Of a stretch of DNA of 64,000 nucleotides, positions 49,914-59,579 are shown one piece after another. The notes under the pieces are model-generated. The model had not been told where the DNA came from. It ran no database searches and saw only the letters and a list, made by a program, of their open reading frames with translations. Source of the DNA: Pseudomonadota bacterium (lineage in GTDB: Bacteria > Pseudomonadota > Gammaproteobacteria > Burkholderiales > Burkholderiaceae_B); NCBI GenBank assembly GCA_023439305.1, contig JAEXOO010000035.1, positions 219,378 to 283,377 of the forward strand. The letters are read 5' to 3'. A program made the translations under genes and the position numbers. How positions within the stretch are numbered: position 1 is the stretch's first letter; each line of letters opens with the position of its first letter.

Positions 49914-51659
49914 TCAGCTATAGGCAGCTTGTCCCAGAAATCCGGCTGAGCTGCGTTCAAGACGCTCGGGCGCGTTTTCGGGCATATCGATGACGTCGCC
50001 TTCGTTGATACGGAACTGAGCGACCGCCTGAGCCAGGCGTTCGGATTGAGATTGCAGGGAACCGGCTGCTGCTGCCGCTTCTTCCACCAAGGATGCATTT
50101 TGCTGCACCACAGCATCCATTTGCGTCACCGCCACATTGATCTGCTCGATGCCCGAGGTTTGCTCCTGCGATGCCGAAGAAATCTCGCTCATCAAAGTGG
50201 TGACGCTGTTGACGGCGCGCACCACATCCTGAATGATGCCGCCTGCATCAGCGACCTGCTGTGTACCGGTCTTCACCTCGCTCAAGGACGCCTCGATCAA
50301 GCCCTTGATTTCCCGGGCCGCCTGGGCGCTGCGCTGCGCCAGACTGCGCACTTCGCCGGCCACCACCGCAAAGCCCTTGCCCTGCTCACCGGCACGGGCA
50401 GCTTCGACTGCGGCGTTCAAGGCCAGGATATTGGTCTGGAAGGCAATGCCATCAATGACATTGACAATATCGGCCACCTGACCGGAGCGGGTGGAAATCT
50501 GGTTCATGGTGTGCACTACGGCGCCTACGGACTCGCCGCCGCGCTGCGCCACCGTGGCGGCATTTTGCGCCAGCTTGTCGGCCTGATTCGCATTGTCCGA
50601 GTTCTGCCGCACGGTGCTGGCCAACTCTTCCAGACTGGCCGCCGTCTCTTGCAGTGACGCGGCCTGCTGCTCGGTACGGGAGCTCAAGTCAGTATTGCCG
50701 GCAAAGATCTGGCTGGAGCCGGACGCGATTTCATCCACGCCCTGACGCACAGTCGCCACGATGCCCTGCAAGCTTTGCTGCATGCGGCGCATGGCATCGT
50801 ACAGCACACCGATCTCGTTGCCCGACTGATAACTGATCTTCTGCGTCAGGTCGCCATTGGCGATATGATCAAAATGCACCCCGGCCTCGCGCAGCGGCCT
50901 GAGCATCAGCTTGCCCAGAACGACGCGCAGCAACACCATGATGATCAGCCCAAGAGCCAAACCGATGCCGATGACGGTAATAGCCAGCGTAGACTGTTGT
51001 TCGGCTTGCGCCAAGTGCCGCTCGGTGAGCAGGTCGAAGTAACGTCCCAACTCTTCGATGCTGGCCTCGAATGCCAGCGCCCGCATGACGCCAAAGCCAT
51101 TGCTGACGAAGTAAAACGTATTGTAGTCCTTGCTTTCCAGGGCTTGCACCATGGGCTCGATGCCATCATCCAGATAAGCTTGGTAGGTGGCGATCAGGCC
51201 CATGCTCAGCCGACGCAACTCGGGCTGAGACGGCATGTCTGCACGCATGGCGCCGAAGTTCTTGCGCACCACCTCCAGTTTGTCGGTGGCGTTGCGTACC
51301 GCCGCCTGAGCGTTACTGAGAATGCCCTCGTCATTCTCCATTTCCGCTTCCTGGTAGTAACGGGCGGCGGTCATGAGCGTCATGCGCGCTTCGAGCATGT
51401 CGTTGCTCAGCCCCAGAACGCGCACGGCGCGCTCGTTCTGCTTGCTCAACGTGCGCAGAGAATCCCCATTCTCCTGCAGGTAATATGCGGACAAGCCCCC
51501 AACCAGCACAATGAGCAGCATGAAGATGCTCATGCCCAACATCAGCAAAGTGCTGATTTTGAGACCGGTAGGGCCGGTGCTCTGTGCCCTAAACTCTTTC
51601 CTGGTAGCGCGTTTCGATTGCCGAGACGCAGAACTGCTTTTTTTTTGTAGACCCAGCAT
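49914..51659 (-). CDS. Methyl-accepting chemotaxis protein (Tar/Tsr-type sensor)
   Basis: This 581-residue transducer has a transmembrane helix at about 36-58, a ~150-residue periplasmic helical sensor of TarH type (with ARMTLMTAARYYQEAE), a second helix near 223-245, a HAMP domain, and a signalling domain with ILALNAAVEAARAGEQGKGFAVVAGEVRSLAQRSAQAA. The C-terminus lacks the WxxF pentapeptide that its upstream neighbour has. It is the last of three genes after flgL on the minus strand. The ligand is unknown. Confidence 0.93.
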   Translation of the reverse strand: MLGLQKKSSSASRQSKRATRKEFRAQSTGPTGLKISTLLMLGMSIFMLLIVLVGGLSAYYLQENGDSLRTLSKQNERAVRVLGLSNDMLEARMTLMTAARYYQEAEMENDEGILSNAQAAVRNATDKLEVVRKNFGAMRADMPSQPELRRLSMGLIATYQAYLDDGIEPMVQALESKDYNTFYFVSNGFGVMRALAFEASIEELGRYFDLLTERHLAQAEQQSTLAITVIGIGLALGLIIMVLLRVVLGKLMLRPLREAGVHFDHIANGDLTQKISYQSGNEIGVLYDAMRRMQQSLQGIVATVRQGVDEIASGSSQIFAGNTDLSSRTEQQAASLQETAASLEELASTVRQNSDNANQADKLAQNAATVAQRGGESVGAVVHTMNQISTRSGQVADIVNVIDGIAFQTNILALNAAVEAARAGEQGKGFAVVAGEVRSLAQRSAQAAREIKGLIEASLSEVKTGTQQVADAGGIIQDVVRAVNSVTTLMSEISSASQEQTSGIEQINVAVTQMDAVVQQNASLVEEAAAAAGSLQSQSERLAQAVAQFRINEGDVIDMPENAPERLERSSAGFLGQAAYS

Positions 51660-51679
51660 GGATAGACCCGATTAATAGA

Positions 51680-52117
51680 CTATTGGCTGACTGGCAGAAT
51701 TGTGATCATGTCCGAGTCCGGAGACTCGATTGTTATGGAGCCAGTCGGCCTGGTGGGAGCTTGTTCGCGATAGGTACGCGGGATGTTGTTGCGCTTGCTC
51801 ACCTGCTGGAAACGGCCGGCTGCGTCAAACGTCAGCCAGAGTTCCTGCCGGAAATAAAGCGCATCGGTCGCCACTGTGGCGCTGTGGAGCCAGACGGCCA
51901 GCTCACTGCCGTCCAGTTGCCGGTACACTTGATGCGGCGCTGCGTGCAACAGCGCCTCGGCCTGAGCACGGGTCGTCAGCCCCGGCACCATCTGGTTCAG
52001 GCCCGAAGCATCGAAAGAATTCCCTTGAGTGGCGCAGGCAGCCAGCGCCATCACTGCCAGGCCCGCTATCACATTACGGACCCGTCCGGCCAGAGCGGCC
52101 AGTCGGTTCAACCGCAT
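51680..52117 (-). CDS. Small putative lipoprotein between two chemoreceptors
   Basis: This 145-residue protein has a signal peptide ending in the lipobox LAAC (Cys28). The mature part has LNQMVPGLTTRAQAEALLHAAPHQVYRQLDGSELAVW, which resembles the SmpA/OmlA-type beta hairpin fold in pattern but is not clearly the same family. It shares one base with the upstream receptor stop (TGATG), so it is translationally coupled to it. A function in chemotaxis, such as delivering a periplasmic signal to the receptors, is a guess. Confidence 0.72.
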   Translation of the reverse strand: MRLNRLAALAGRVRNVIAGLAVMALAACATQGNSFDASGLNQMVPGLTTRAQAEALLHAAPHQVYRQLDGSELAVWLHSATVATDALYFRQELWLTFDAAGRFQQVSKRNNIPRTYREQAPTRPTGSITIESPDSDMITILPVSQ

Positions 52118-53562
52118 CAGAACTCCTCCCAGTCGTCATCGGCGGACGCAGCAGCCTTGCCCGTCAGATCGGGACGACGCAGACGCTGGCTGTCGTCGCG
52201 AGGGGCGGCAGGCACGGTCCTGGATGGAGCGCTCGCTGCTGAGGCCGGGGTCGATGGCGCGGCCAGGCCTTTAGCGGCAGCTGATTTTGCCGCAGGCGCA
52301 GCCTTACCAGGCAAGGCCGATCCTGCCCGCTTGTCGCGGCCGGCAGCAGCAGGTGCAGCGGCGACACGGCGATTAGCCACGCGTCGGGCATTGACATCGA
52401 TCACTTCAGTACCCGGTACCCGGAAAGACGCAATCGCATCGTTGACATGATTGACTTGCTCGCTCAAGCCGGACGAGGCCAGGGCGGCCTGCTCGACCAA
52501 GCGAGCGTTGTACTGCGTCGTGTCATCCATCTGGGACACAGCGCGATTGACCTGATCGATCCCCGACGACTGCTCGATGGTCGCCGCCGTGATTTCACCC
52601 ATGATGTCCGTGACCCGACGGACCGAATCCACGATCTCCTGCATGGTCGCACCGGCGCGCTCCACCTGGGACGAACCTTCGGTGACTTTGCGCACGGAGT
52701 CTTCGATCAGCCCGGTGATCTCGCGCGCCGCCTGGGCGCTGCGCTGCGCCAAGGCGCGAACCTCGGCCGCCACCACAGCGAAGCCCTTGCCTTGCTCTCC
52801 GGCGCGGGCGGCTTCCACCGCCGCATTCAAGGCCAGGATATTGGTTTGGAAGGCAATGCTGTCAATGACGCCGACAATATCGGAAATCTTGTTCGAACTG
52901 GCGGAAATGCCCTGCATGGTGGCCACGACTTCATTGACCGCGCTGCCGCCGCGATGAGCCACATCCGATGCCGTAGCAGCCAGTTGATTGGCCTGCTGGG
53001 CATTGTCCGCATTCTGGCGCACCGTGCCGGCCAACTGCTCCATGCTCGCCGCAGTCTGCTGCAGCGATGCCGCCTGCTCTTCCGTACGGCTGCTGATATT
53101 GGTGTTGCCCTGAGCGATCTCCAGCGCGCCGGCCTGGATTTCCTCCAGACCATTGCGAATCACGGCCATGGTCTTGACCAGCGATTCCTGCATGCGGCGC
53201 AAGGAACCGAACAGCTCGCCGATCTCGTTTTCGGTCAGCACGTGTATACGCTGGGTCAGATCGCCCTTGGCGATCGCGTCGAAATAAGTAGCGAAATCGC
53301 CCAGAGGACGCACTACCCGGCGCAGGAAATACGTCAAGGTTCCCAAACCGATCAGGACGGCCAGAACCAGCAATACGCTATAAGCGCCATTGACCAGGCT
53401 CTGATGCTCTTGCAATACGCGCAGCACCTCGCTGCCCGAACCCTGAGCCAGCAAGGCGTTGTAGTAATACAGCGTCGAGCCCGCCGAGGCCAGTGTCAGG
53501 AGCGTCAGAATAACTACGAATAAGGTCATGCCGACCTTGAGGCTTATATTCTTGAAGAGCAT
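52117..53562 (-). CDS. Methyl-accepting chemotaxis protein with CheR-tether DWEEF
   Basis: This 481-residue transducer has two membrane helices (about 9-29 and 60-82) with only about 30 residues of periplasmic loop, then HAMP and a signalling domain (ILALNAAVEAARAGEQGKGFAVVAAEVRALAQRSA). A ~95-residue Ala/Pro/Lys-rich tail ends in DWEEF, matching the xWxxF docking peptide for CheR and CheB. The tiny periplasmic part suggests it senses in the membrane, in the cytoplasm, or through a partner such as the coupled lipoprotein. It follows flgL by 63 bases. Confidence 0.93.
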   Translation of the reverse strand: MLFKNISLKVGMTLFVVILTLLTLASAGSTLYYYNALLAQGSGSEVLRVLQEHQSLVNGAYSVLLVLAVLIGLGTLTYFLRRVVRPLGDFATYFDAIAKGDLTQRIHVLTENEIGELFGSLRRMQESLVKTMAVIRNGLEEIQAGALEIAQGNTNISSRTEEQAASLQQTAASMEQLAGTVRQNADNAQQANQLAATASDVAHRGGSAVNEVVATMQGISASSNKISDIVGVIDSIAFQTNILALNAAVEAARAGEQGKGFAVVAAEVRALAQRSAQAAREITGLIEDSVRKVTEGSSQVERAGATMQEIVDSVRRVTDIMGEITAATIEQSSGIDQVNRAVSQMDDTTQYNARLVEQAALASSGLSEQVNHVNDAIASFRVPGTEVIDVNARRVANRRVAAAPAAAGRDKRAGSALPGKAAPAAKSAAAKGLAAPSTPASAASAPSRTVPAAPRDDSQRLRRPDLTGKAAASADDDWEEF

Positions 53563-53625
53563 AGAAAATTCCCGCAGGTGATTCCTGGCTGCTGGTTGAC
53601 GAAAATTCAGCGTGACTGATGGGCA

Positions 53626-54888
53626 TCAGCCCTTGCTGTTCAGGCTGAAGAGATTGGTGCTCTGGATCTTGCGAAATGCCAGCGCAGCCGCTTCCAGCGC
53701 CGACTTGCGCAGTTCCAGCTGCGTCGTGGCCTGGTAGTAGTCCAGATCTTCCAGACGCGACAGCTCCTGCTTGTAATTGATGGTGCGCAAGGCGCCATTG
53801 GCCGACAGGGCGTCGATTTCGTTCAGCCGGGTGCCCACCGACGAACGAACGGTCAACACATTGTCGTAGTTTTCTGAAATACGCTGGATAGCGGAGTTCA
53901 TGGTGTTGCGCAAAGCAGCCTGGGCGGCAGGGTCGCCGCTGGCAGGCTGTCGCAACGCCGTCACCACCGACTCCAGATTCTTGAAAAGATTCATCTGGTC
54001 CGGGTTGCCGGTGACGGCGCCTACCGTAAAGCTATCACCGTCCTGCGGCAGGCCTTCGAGTTGAATGCTGACGCCACCAGGCAAGGAAATACGCTGTGCC
54101 TTGTCCCCGGGGGTCAGTTCCCCTTGAATCGGCAAAGTGGGGGCATTAGCCGGGTCACCCACAAAATCAAGGCCATCTACGGTATAAGTGATTTTGGAAG
54201 TGGTCGGATCGACTGGACCGAACTTGATCGTATAGGAACCGAAAACCCCTTCTGCCGTCGAGCTGCCGTTAGGACCGCTGACGATGCCGGTCCCCTTATT
54301 GCTACTATCTGCCGTCGTCGTGTAGGCGGTAGACCCAGGGTTGGCCCGAAGAAATACAGTCTCGCCGTTATCGGCCGAGTCCATTTGACGGGTTTGCTCG
54401 ACCTGAATGTTACGAGTAAGGCCGTCGCCAAGATAGTTGAACGACGTATCAAAAGGCTGTGTCGTACCCTTGGAGCCCGAAAACAAGTACTGGCCCGAGC
54501 CGTCTTTGCTGTTGGCATAACCCAGCAGAGTGTCCATAGCGCTTTCCAGAACAGTTGCCAGCGTGCTCCGATCCGAATCAGACAAGGTGCCGTTAGCCGC
54601 CTCGACCAGACGAGTCTGGACATCCTGCAGCTGCAACGTAACGGAATTGAGAATGTTTTCTTCTTCACCCAAGGCGCGCTTGGCCACTTCCCGATTTTCG
54701 CCATAGCGCGCATTCATGGCCTGCGCCTGGGACAGATTGATGGTCTGGGCGGCTGCCAGTGGATCATCGGATGGGTTGACCATACGCTGGCCCGAGCCGA
54801 TCTGCTGGAAGATACGGACCAGATCAGACTGCTGCTGATTGATGGAGTTCAGGCCTGTCCGGAAAAAGAGAGAAGAACTAATACGCAT
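53626..54888 (-). CDS. flgL: Flagellar hook-filament junction protein FlgL (HAP3)
   Basis: This 420-residue protein has flagellin-like ends: MRISSSLFFRTGLNSI at the start and the C-terminal helical segment (LEDLDYYQATTQLELRKSALEAAALAFRKI). It joins hook to filament with FlgK. It follows flgK by 35 bases and should share its sigma-28 promoter. Confidence 0.93.
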   Translation of the reverse strand: MRISSSLFFRTGLNSINQQQSDLVRIFQQIGSGQRMVNPSDDPLAAAQTINLSQAQAMNARYGENREVAKRALGEEENILNSVTLQLQDVQTRLVEAANGTLSDSDRSTLATVLESAMDTLLGYANSKDGSGQYLFSGSKGTTQPFDTSFNYLGDGLTRNIQVEQTRQMDSADNGETVFLRANPGSTAYTTTADSSNKGTGIVSGPNGSSTAEGVFGSYTIKFGPVDPTTSKITYTVDGLDFVGDPANAPTLPIQGELTPGDKAQRISLPGGVSIQLEGLPQDGDSFTVGAVTGNPDQMNLFKNLESVVTALRQPASGDPAAQAALRNTMNSAIQRISENYDNVLTVRSSVGTRLNEIDALSANGALRTINYKQELSRLEDLDYYQATTQLELRKSALEAAALAFRKIQSTNLFSLNSKG

Positions 54889-54923
54889 GGCAATTTTCCA
54901 CGATCAAAAGCAAAAGGCCGCAA

Positions 54924-56648
54924 TCAGGCACGGAGGTTCAGCAAAGTGTCGAAAAGCTGGGAGCTGATGTCGATCAGGCGCGCCGACGCGCGGTACTGTT
55001 CCTGATAGCGTTCCAGCATGATGTATTCCTCGTCCTGATTGACGCCGGACAGGGATTGCTGCGCCGCGTAATTCTGTTCGATCAGCTTGGCTTGCGCCTT
55101 GGCGGCAGTGCCGTTCTGCTGCGTTTGCACTGCGATACGGTTGACGATCTGACCGAAGGCATCGTTCAGGCTCAACGAGCCGTTGCCCAGCACCTTGTCG
55201 TTGCGCAGATTGCCCAGTTTCTGGGCAATATCGCCGTTGGCCGTACCCGTGCTACCGGCAGCAGCTGCGATATCCTGCGGATTCTTGATGGCAACCGACA
55301 GGCTGGAACCGGCCATGGCGGTCGGCTGGATCAACCAGGAATCGCCATCGGCCGAATTGGCATCCAGGCCCGTGACATTGATTTCCAGACCGTCGACGAC
55401 CGTAATGCCGTTATTGGTCGTAGCATCGTTCAAGTCGGTGACATTGTTCGTGGTCAGATTGCGCAGCTTGAACTCGCCGCCGACACGCTCGATCCGGTAG
55501 TTCTGCCCCGTCAGATCCGCCGTAGGATTGGTTTCCAGAGTCTTGTTGGGATCACTAGGGTCGGGATAAGTCTGTTTGGGCGCAAAATTCACTACGGGAT
55601 TTGCGCTCGACGCGCTGTTGCGGCCGTTGCCCGTCACCTTGGGACTGCTGACATTGAAGAAGTCCTGGCCTTGGTCCCCTTTCAGATCGAAGCCCTGGCG
55701 GTGCAGCTCATTGACTGATTGCGCCAGCCCCACTGCCAGACGTCCCAGATTGCTGATGGCGGGCTCCAGGCTTTCGGAGCGGAACTGCAACAGACCACCC
55801 AGCGACCCGCCTTTCAGGGCGCCATCACGGAACTCGCTGATCACAGGCTCGCCATTGTTGCCCAGGGACGAGGTGAAACCCACCACGGTGCGTTCCGGAT
55901 TTTCAGCCGAACGTACAGCGTGCAGCGGATAGATCTTGTCAGCGCCCAACAGAAGCTGGCCGCCCACCGTCGTCACGCTGATGCGCCCATTTTGCTCGAC
56001 CGTACGCACATCCCCCAGTTGGCTGAGTTCGGACACCAATTGCTCGCGCTGATCCAGCAAGTCGTTGGGCTCATGGAAAGGGTTGCTGCCCTTGGCCGAG
56101 ACGATCTGCTGGTTAACGTCGTTGATGCGTTCCAGATAGCTGTTGATCTGGGTAACCGTGGTATCGAGCTGGGTGTTGATGTTCTCGTTGACCCGATTCA
56201 TGTAGGACGTGGCGTCGTTGACCTGCGTGGCCAAGCTCTCGGCGCGCCCCAGCAATTCTTGACGGGCAGAGGAGTCCGCTGGCTGCGATGCCAATGCTTC
56301 GAAACCGTCGAAGAACTTCTGCAGTGCGGGACTGATACCCACGGTACGGTCCGAAAACAGGTTGTCGAGCTGGCTGATCTCGTTGCCATAGCTGACCAAA
56401 GCTGCACCGGCGGTCTGGGAACGCACCAGCTGCTGATACAGGAAATTATCGTAGGAACGCTGTACGGTGACCGCCTGAACGCCTCGCCCGTAGAATCCGC
56501 TTCCCGTACCCACAGAGCCCGCCGTCTGGGACAGCACGGACTGGCGGTTATAGCCTACGGTATCGGCATTGTTCAGGTTATGGCCCGAGACCTGCATGCG
56601 CTTTTGCGCAGCGTACAAACCCGAGAGGCCCAGATTGGCGAGATTCAT
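54924..56648 (-). CDS. flgK: Flagellar hook-filament junction protein FlgK (HAP1)
   Basis: This 574-residue protein has the rod-type N-terminus NLANLGLSGLYAAQKRMQVSGHNLNNADTVGYNRQ and the C-terminal SGVNQDEEYIMLERYQEQYRASARLI. The ATG at 56648 with AGGA seven bases upstream is used; the 16 upstream residues are not homologous. A strong sigma-28 promoter lies 66 bases upstream. Confidence 0.95.
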   Translation of the reverse strand: MNLANLGLSGLYAAQKRMQVSGHNLNNADTVGYNRQSVLSQTAGSVGTGSGFYGRGVQAVTVQRSYDNFLYQQLVRSQTAGAALVSYGNEISQLDNLFSDRTVGISPALQKFFDGFEALASQPADSSARQELLGRAESLATQVNDATSYMNRVNENINTQLDTTVTQINSYLERINDVNQQIVSAKGSNPFHEPNDLLDQREQLVSELSQLGDVRTVEQNGRISVTTVGGQLLLGADKIYPLHAVRSAENPERTVVGFTSSLGNNGEPVISEFRDGALKGGSLGGLLQFRSESLEPAISNLGRLAVGLAQSVNELHRQGFDLKGDQGQDFFNVSSPKVTGNGRNSASSANPVVNFAPKQTYPDPSDPNKTLETNPTADLTGQNYRIERVGGEFKLRNLTTNNVTDLNDATTNNGITVVDGLEINVTGLDANSADGDSWLIQPTAMAGSSLSVAIKNPQDIAAAAGSTGTANGDIAQKLGNLRNDKVLGNGSLSLNDAFGQIVNRIAVQTQQNGTAAKAQAKLIEQNYAAQQSLSGVNQDEEYIMLERYQEQYRASARLIDISSQLFDTLLNLRA

Positions 56649-56713
56649 GTTAAATCCTTTATGTCCTGCCCGACGCAAGACGCCCTGGGCAAACAATGAA
56701 CATTCTGTTGCGT

Positions 56714-56740
56714 TTTACGGCTGCGAACGCTCAAGCTTTA
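56714..56740 (-). promoter_or_regulatory. Sigma-28 promoter of flgKL
   Basis: On the minus strand TAAAGCTT, 11 bases, GCCGTAAA with exact spacing. It lies in the 107-bp gap between flgJ and flgK and fits late expression of the junction proteins and possibly the receptors after them. Confidence 0.87.
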
Positions 56741-56755
56741 GTCCGAATTCGAGGC

Positions 56756-57721
56756 TTAACGCGTTCCTGCATCGAAATACGACATGATGGCGATCAGTTT
56801 CTGCGCGTACGACGGGTCCGTGGCGTAACCAGCCTCTTGAATACGCTGCGCCGCCTCTTCCGCCGAGCCGGCCTGCTTGACCGATTCATAGCGCTTGCTG
56901 TTGCCGATCAGGCGGGCGTAATCCGAAAACGATTCCGCGTAAGAGTCGTAGGCGCGAAACGGCTGTTTGACCTTGCGCGCCACGCCGTTCTCGAATTCGG
57001 TTGTCATCACTTCGACCACCTTGCCTTTCCAGGCCGGCGTGGCCTTGATACCGAACAGGTTATGGCTGGTGCTGCCGTCGGTATGGAGAATTTCCCGCTT
57101 GCCCCAGCCGGACTCCAGGGCGGCCTGGCTCAGAATCAGCTTGGCGGGCACGCCACTGTCCTCGGCCGCGACCTTGGCTGCCGAATTCATGCGATCCACG
57201 AACTGGCGGATATGGTCCGGCGCGCCCTTGATAGACGAATAGACTCGCTCGACCGTGCTGTTGCGTGTCAGCTTGTTGATCAAGGCCGTGATGGATGCCG
57301 CATCGACCGGACGCTCGTCAGGCATGCGCGAGGTCAAGTCCGCCCGTCGGGAACGGTTCGCCTCGGGTTGAGAAGCCTGGAGGCCGGCGGGACCGTCGGC
57401 CTGGCCGCGCATCTGTGCCAGCAGCGCCTGCGCCAGACCTATGCCGGGCGTGGCCAGTTGCATCGCCAACTGCTCATCGCCCATGCTCTGCGCCATGCGC
57501 ACCGACTGCGTGTCGAACAATCCCCCTTCTGGATTGGCCGCACGGGCCTGCTTCAGAATATTCTGGATGAACAAAGCTTCGAACTGCCGCGCGACCTGAA
57601 GCTGTGTTTCTTCATTCTTGCCGTCTTCACTGGCATTGCGGCGCAATTGAGCCAACTGTTGCGAGTCGAAGATGGACACCTGTCCGCCCGAGCCCGGGCG
57701 CGGATAGTACTGCACGCTCAT
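56756..57721 (-). CDS. flgJ: Flagellar rod assembly protein/muramidase FlgJ
   Basis: This 321-residue protein has an N-terminal rod-capping domain (FEALFIQNILKQARAANPEGGLFD) and a C-terminal glucosaminidase (GH73) domain with catalytic Glu203 in QAALESGWGKRE. It digests peptidoglycan so the rod can pass. It shares one base with flgI (TGATG). Confidence 0.95.
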   Translation of the reverse strand: MSVQYYPRPGSGGQVSIFDSQQLAQLRRNASEDGKNEETQLQVARQFEALFIQNILKQARAANPEGGLFDTQSVRMAQSMGDEQLAMQLATPGIGLAQALLAQMRGQADGPAGLQASQPEANRSRRADLTSRMPDERPVDAASITALINKLTRNSTVERVYSSIKGAPDHIRQFVDRMNSAAKVAAEDSGVPAKLILSQAALESGWGKREILHTDGSTSHNLFGIKATPAWKGKVVEVMTTEFENGVARKVKQPFRAYDSYAESFSDYARLIGNSKRYESVKQAGSAEEAAQRIQEAGYATDPSYAQKLIAIMSYFDAGTR

Positions 57722-58863
57722 CAGATGATCTCCAGGTCGGCGCGCAAGGCTCCGGCGCTCTTGAGGTTCTGCAGAATCGACAGCAGATCCTGCGGCGTCG
57801 CGCCCAATGCGTTCAAGGCCCGCACCACATCGGCCAGGTTCGCGCTGGTACGGACGCGCTGCAAAGATCCTTCCTGGCTGCGCATTTCGATCTGGGTGCT
57901 TTCGGAAACCACCGTCTGCCCGCCGCCGAACGGCGTATCGGGCTGGCTGACCTGAGGCTGCCGGCTGATGACCACGGACAGATTGCCATAGGCGATGGCG
58001 GCTTCATCTATGGTCACGCTGCGATTCATGACCACCGAACCCGTGCGTGCGTTGATGACAACCCGAGCGCGAGCTGGCGGCAGATTGACCTGCATGTTTT
58101 CGATCTGAGACAGAAACGCCGTCTGCGCCTGGGGATCCAGAGGGCCGCGAATCTGAATCAGCCGGCCGTCAAGCGCCGTCGCCGTCGTGGGGCCGAATTG
58201 CTTGTTCAGTGCCGCCACCACATTCTGGGCCGTACCGAAATCCGAGGTATTCATTTCCAGATTGATCATGCCGTCGCGCGCATAGGTGGTGGGCACGCTC
58301 TGCTCCACCGTGGCTCCCGCGGGAATCGTGCCGCCGTTAAGCTGGTTGACCTGCACACTGGAGCCGCCCGCTTCTGCGCCGGCGCCGCCGACCAGCAGGT
58401 TGCCCTGGGCGATGGCGTAGACCTGGCCGTTGGCGCCCTTGAGCGGGGTCATCAGCAAGGTGCCGCCGCGCAGGCTTTTGGCATTGCCCATGGATGACAC
58501 CACGACGTCCAGCGCCTGCCCCGGCCGCGCAAAGGCCGGCAGACGCGCCGTGACGATAACGGCGGCCACGTTCTTGAGCTGCATATTGCTGCCCTGAGGA
58601 ATCGTGACCCCCAGTTGCGACAACATATTGGTCAGGCTTTGCTGGGTAAACGGCGCCTGGCGCACCTGATCGCCGCTTCCGTCCAGGCCCACCACCAGGC
58701 CATAGCCGATCAAGGGGTTGTCGCGCACACCCTGAATGCTGGCCAGATCCTTGATGCGCTCGGCATGGCTGGCCGACATCAGCAGCAGGCCCAGGCCCAG
58801 CAGGCCCGCTCGCATCAGCCGGACGCCAGAGGTGGGACGAATACGACGAAAAGAAGACACCAT
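57721..58863 (-). CDS. flgI: Flagellar P-ring protein FlgI
   Basis: This 380-residue protein has a signal peptide (about 1-34, SHA) and the P-ring pattern RIKDLASIQGVRDNPLIGYGLVVGLDGSGD, ending VRALNALGATPQDLLSILQNLKSAGALRADLEII. It forms the periplasmic bushing of the rod. It is followed directly by flgJ. Confidence 0.95.
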   Translation of the reverse strand: MVSSFRRIRPTSGVRLMRAGLLGLGLLLMSASHAERIKDLASIQGVRDNPLIGYGLVVGLDGSGDQVRQAPFTQQSLTNMLSQLGVTIPQGSNMQLKNVAAVIVTARLPAFARPGQALDVVVSSMGNAKSLRGGTLLMTPLKGANGQVYAIAQGNLLVGGAGAEAGGSSVQVNQLNGGTIPAGATVEQSVPTTYARDGMINLEMNTSDFGTAQNVVAALNKQFGPTTATALDGRLIQIRGPLDPQAQTAFLSQIENMQVNLPPARARVVINARTGSVVMNRSVTIDEAAIAYGNLSVVISRQPQVSQPDTPFGGGQTVVSESTQIEMRSQEGSLQRVRTSANLADVVRALNALGATPQDLLSILQNLKSAGALRADLEII

Positions 58864-58877
58864 GACTAGGATGCGGC

Positions 58878-59576
58878 TCAGAATGGGGAAATGTTCAGGA
58901 AAAAACGTTGCAGCCAGCCCATGGTCTGAACCTCGTCCATGACCCCTTTGCTGCGGAATTCGATGCGGGCGTCCGCCACCTGCGTGGAAGTCACCGTATT
59001 GCTGCCCGTGATGGAGCGCGGATCGACCACGCCCGAGAAACGGATGTATTCGCTGCCCCGGTTGATGGCGATCTGCTTTTCGCCGGCCACCTGCAGGTTT
59101 CCATTGGGCAACACCCCCACGACCGTCGTGGTCAGGGTACCGCTGAAAGTATTGTCAGCACGGCTGGAGCCCTTGCCCTGCGCCTTGTTCGAACCGGTCA
59201 CCTCAAAATTCTGCTTGGCGCCCAGGTCCGTTGGCAAGAAAGCGGGAACGCCCGCGAATTCCAGCCCTCCACTGCCGTTGCGATCCGTGTTCGTGGACAC
59301 GTTCTTGGCCGCATTGGTGCGCTCCTGGATGACGATGGTGACGATATCGCCCACATTGCGCGGCCGTCGATCTTCGAACAAGGGGTAATTGCCGTAGGCG
59401 GAAGGCTGATAAATGGACCCATTGGCGACGACTGCCGGCGGGATGGCCGGCGGCGGAGCGGCCGTCAGGGGTCCGGTCACCACGGGTTCGGGCGGAATCA
59501 TGGCGCAACCCGACAAACCCAGCGTCAGACAAACAGCGAAACGGCCCAACAGAGCTCTGCGCATCGTCAACGTCAT
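58878..59576 (-). CDS. flgH: Flagellar L-ring lipoprotein FlgH
   Basis: This 232-residue protein has a lipobox LSGC (Cys24) and the FlgH motifs PLFEDRRPRNVGDIVTIVIQERTNA and IRFSGVVDPRSITGSNTVTSTQVADARI. It forms the outer-membrane ring. Order flgG-flgH-flgI is standard. Confidence 0.95.
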   Translation of the reverse strand: MTLTMRRALLGRFAVCLTLGLSGCAMIPPEPVVTGPLTAAPPPAIPPAVVANGSIYQPSAYGNYPLFEDRRPRNVGDIVTIVIQERTNAAKNVSTNTDRNGSGGLEFAGVPAFLPTDLGAKQNFEVTGSNKAQGKGSSRADNTFSGTLTTTVVGVLPNGNLQVAGEKQIAINRGSEYIRFSGVVDPRSITGSNTVTSTQVADARIEFRSKGVMDEVQTMGWLQRFFLNISPF

Positions 59577-59579
59577 CCT

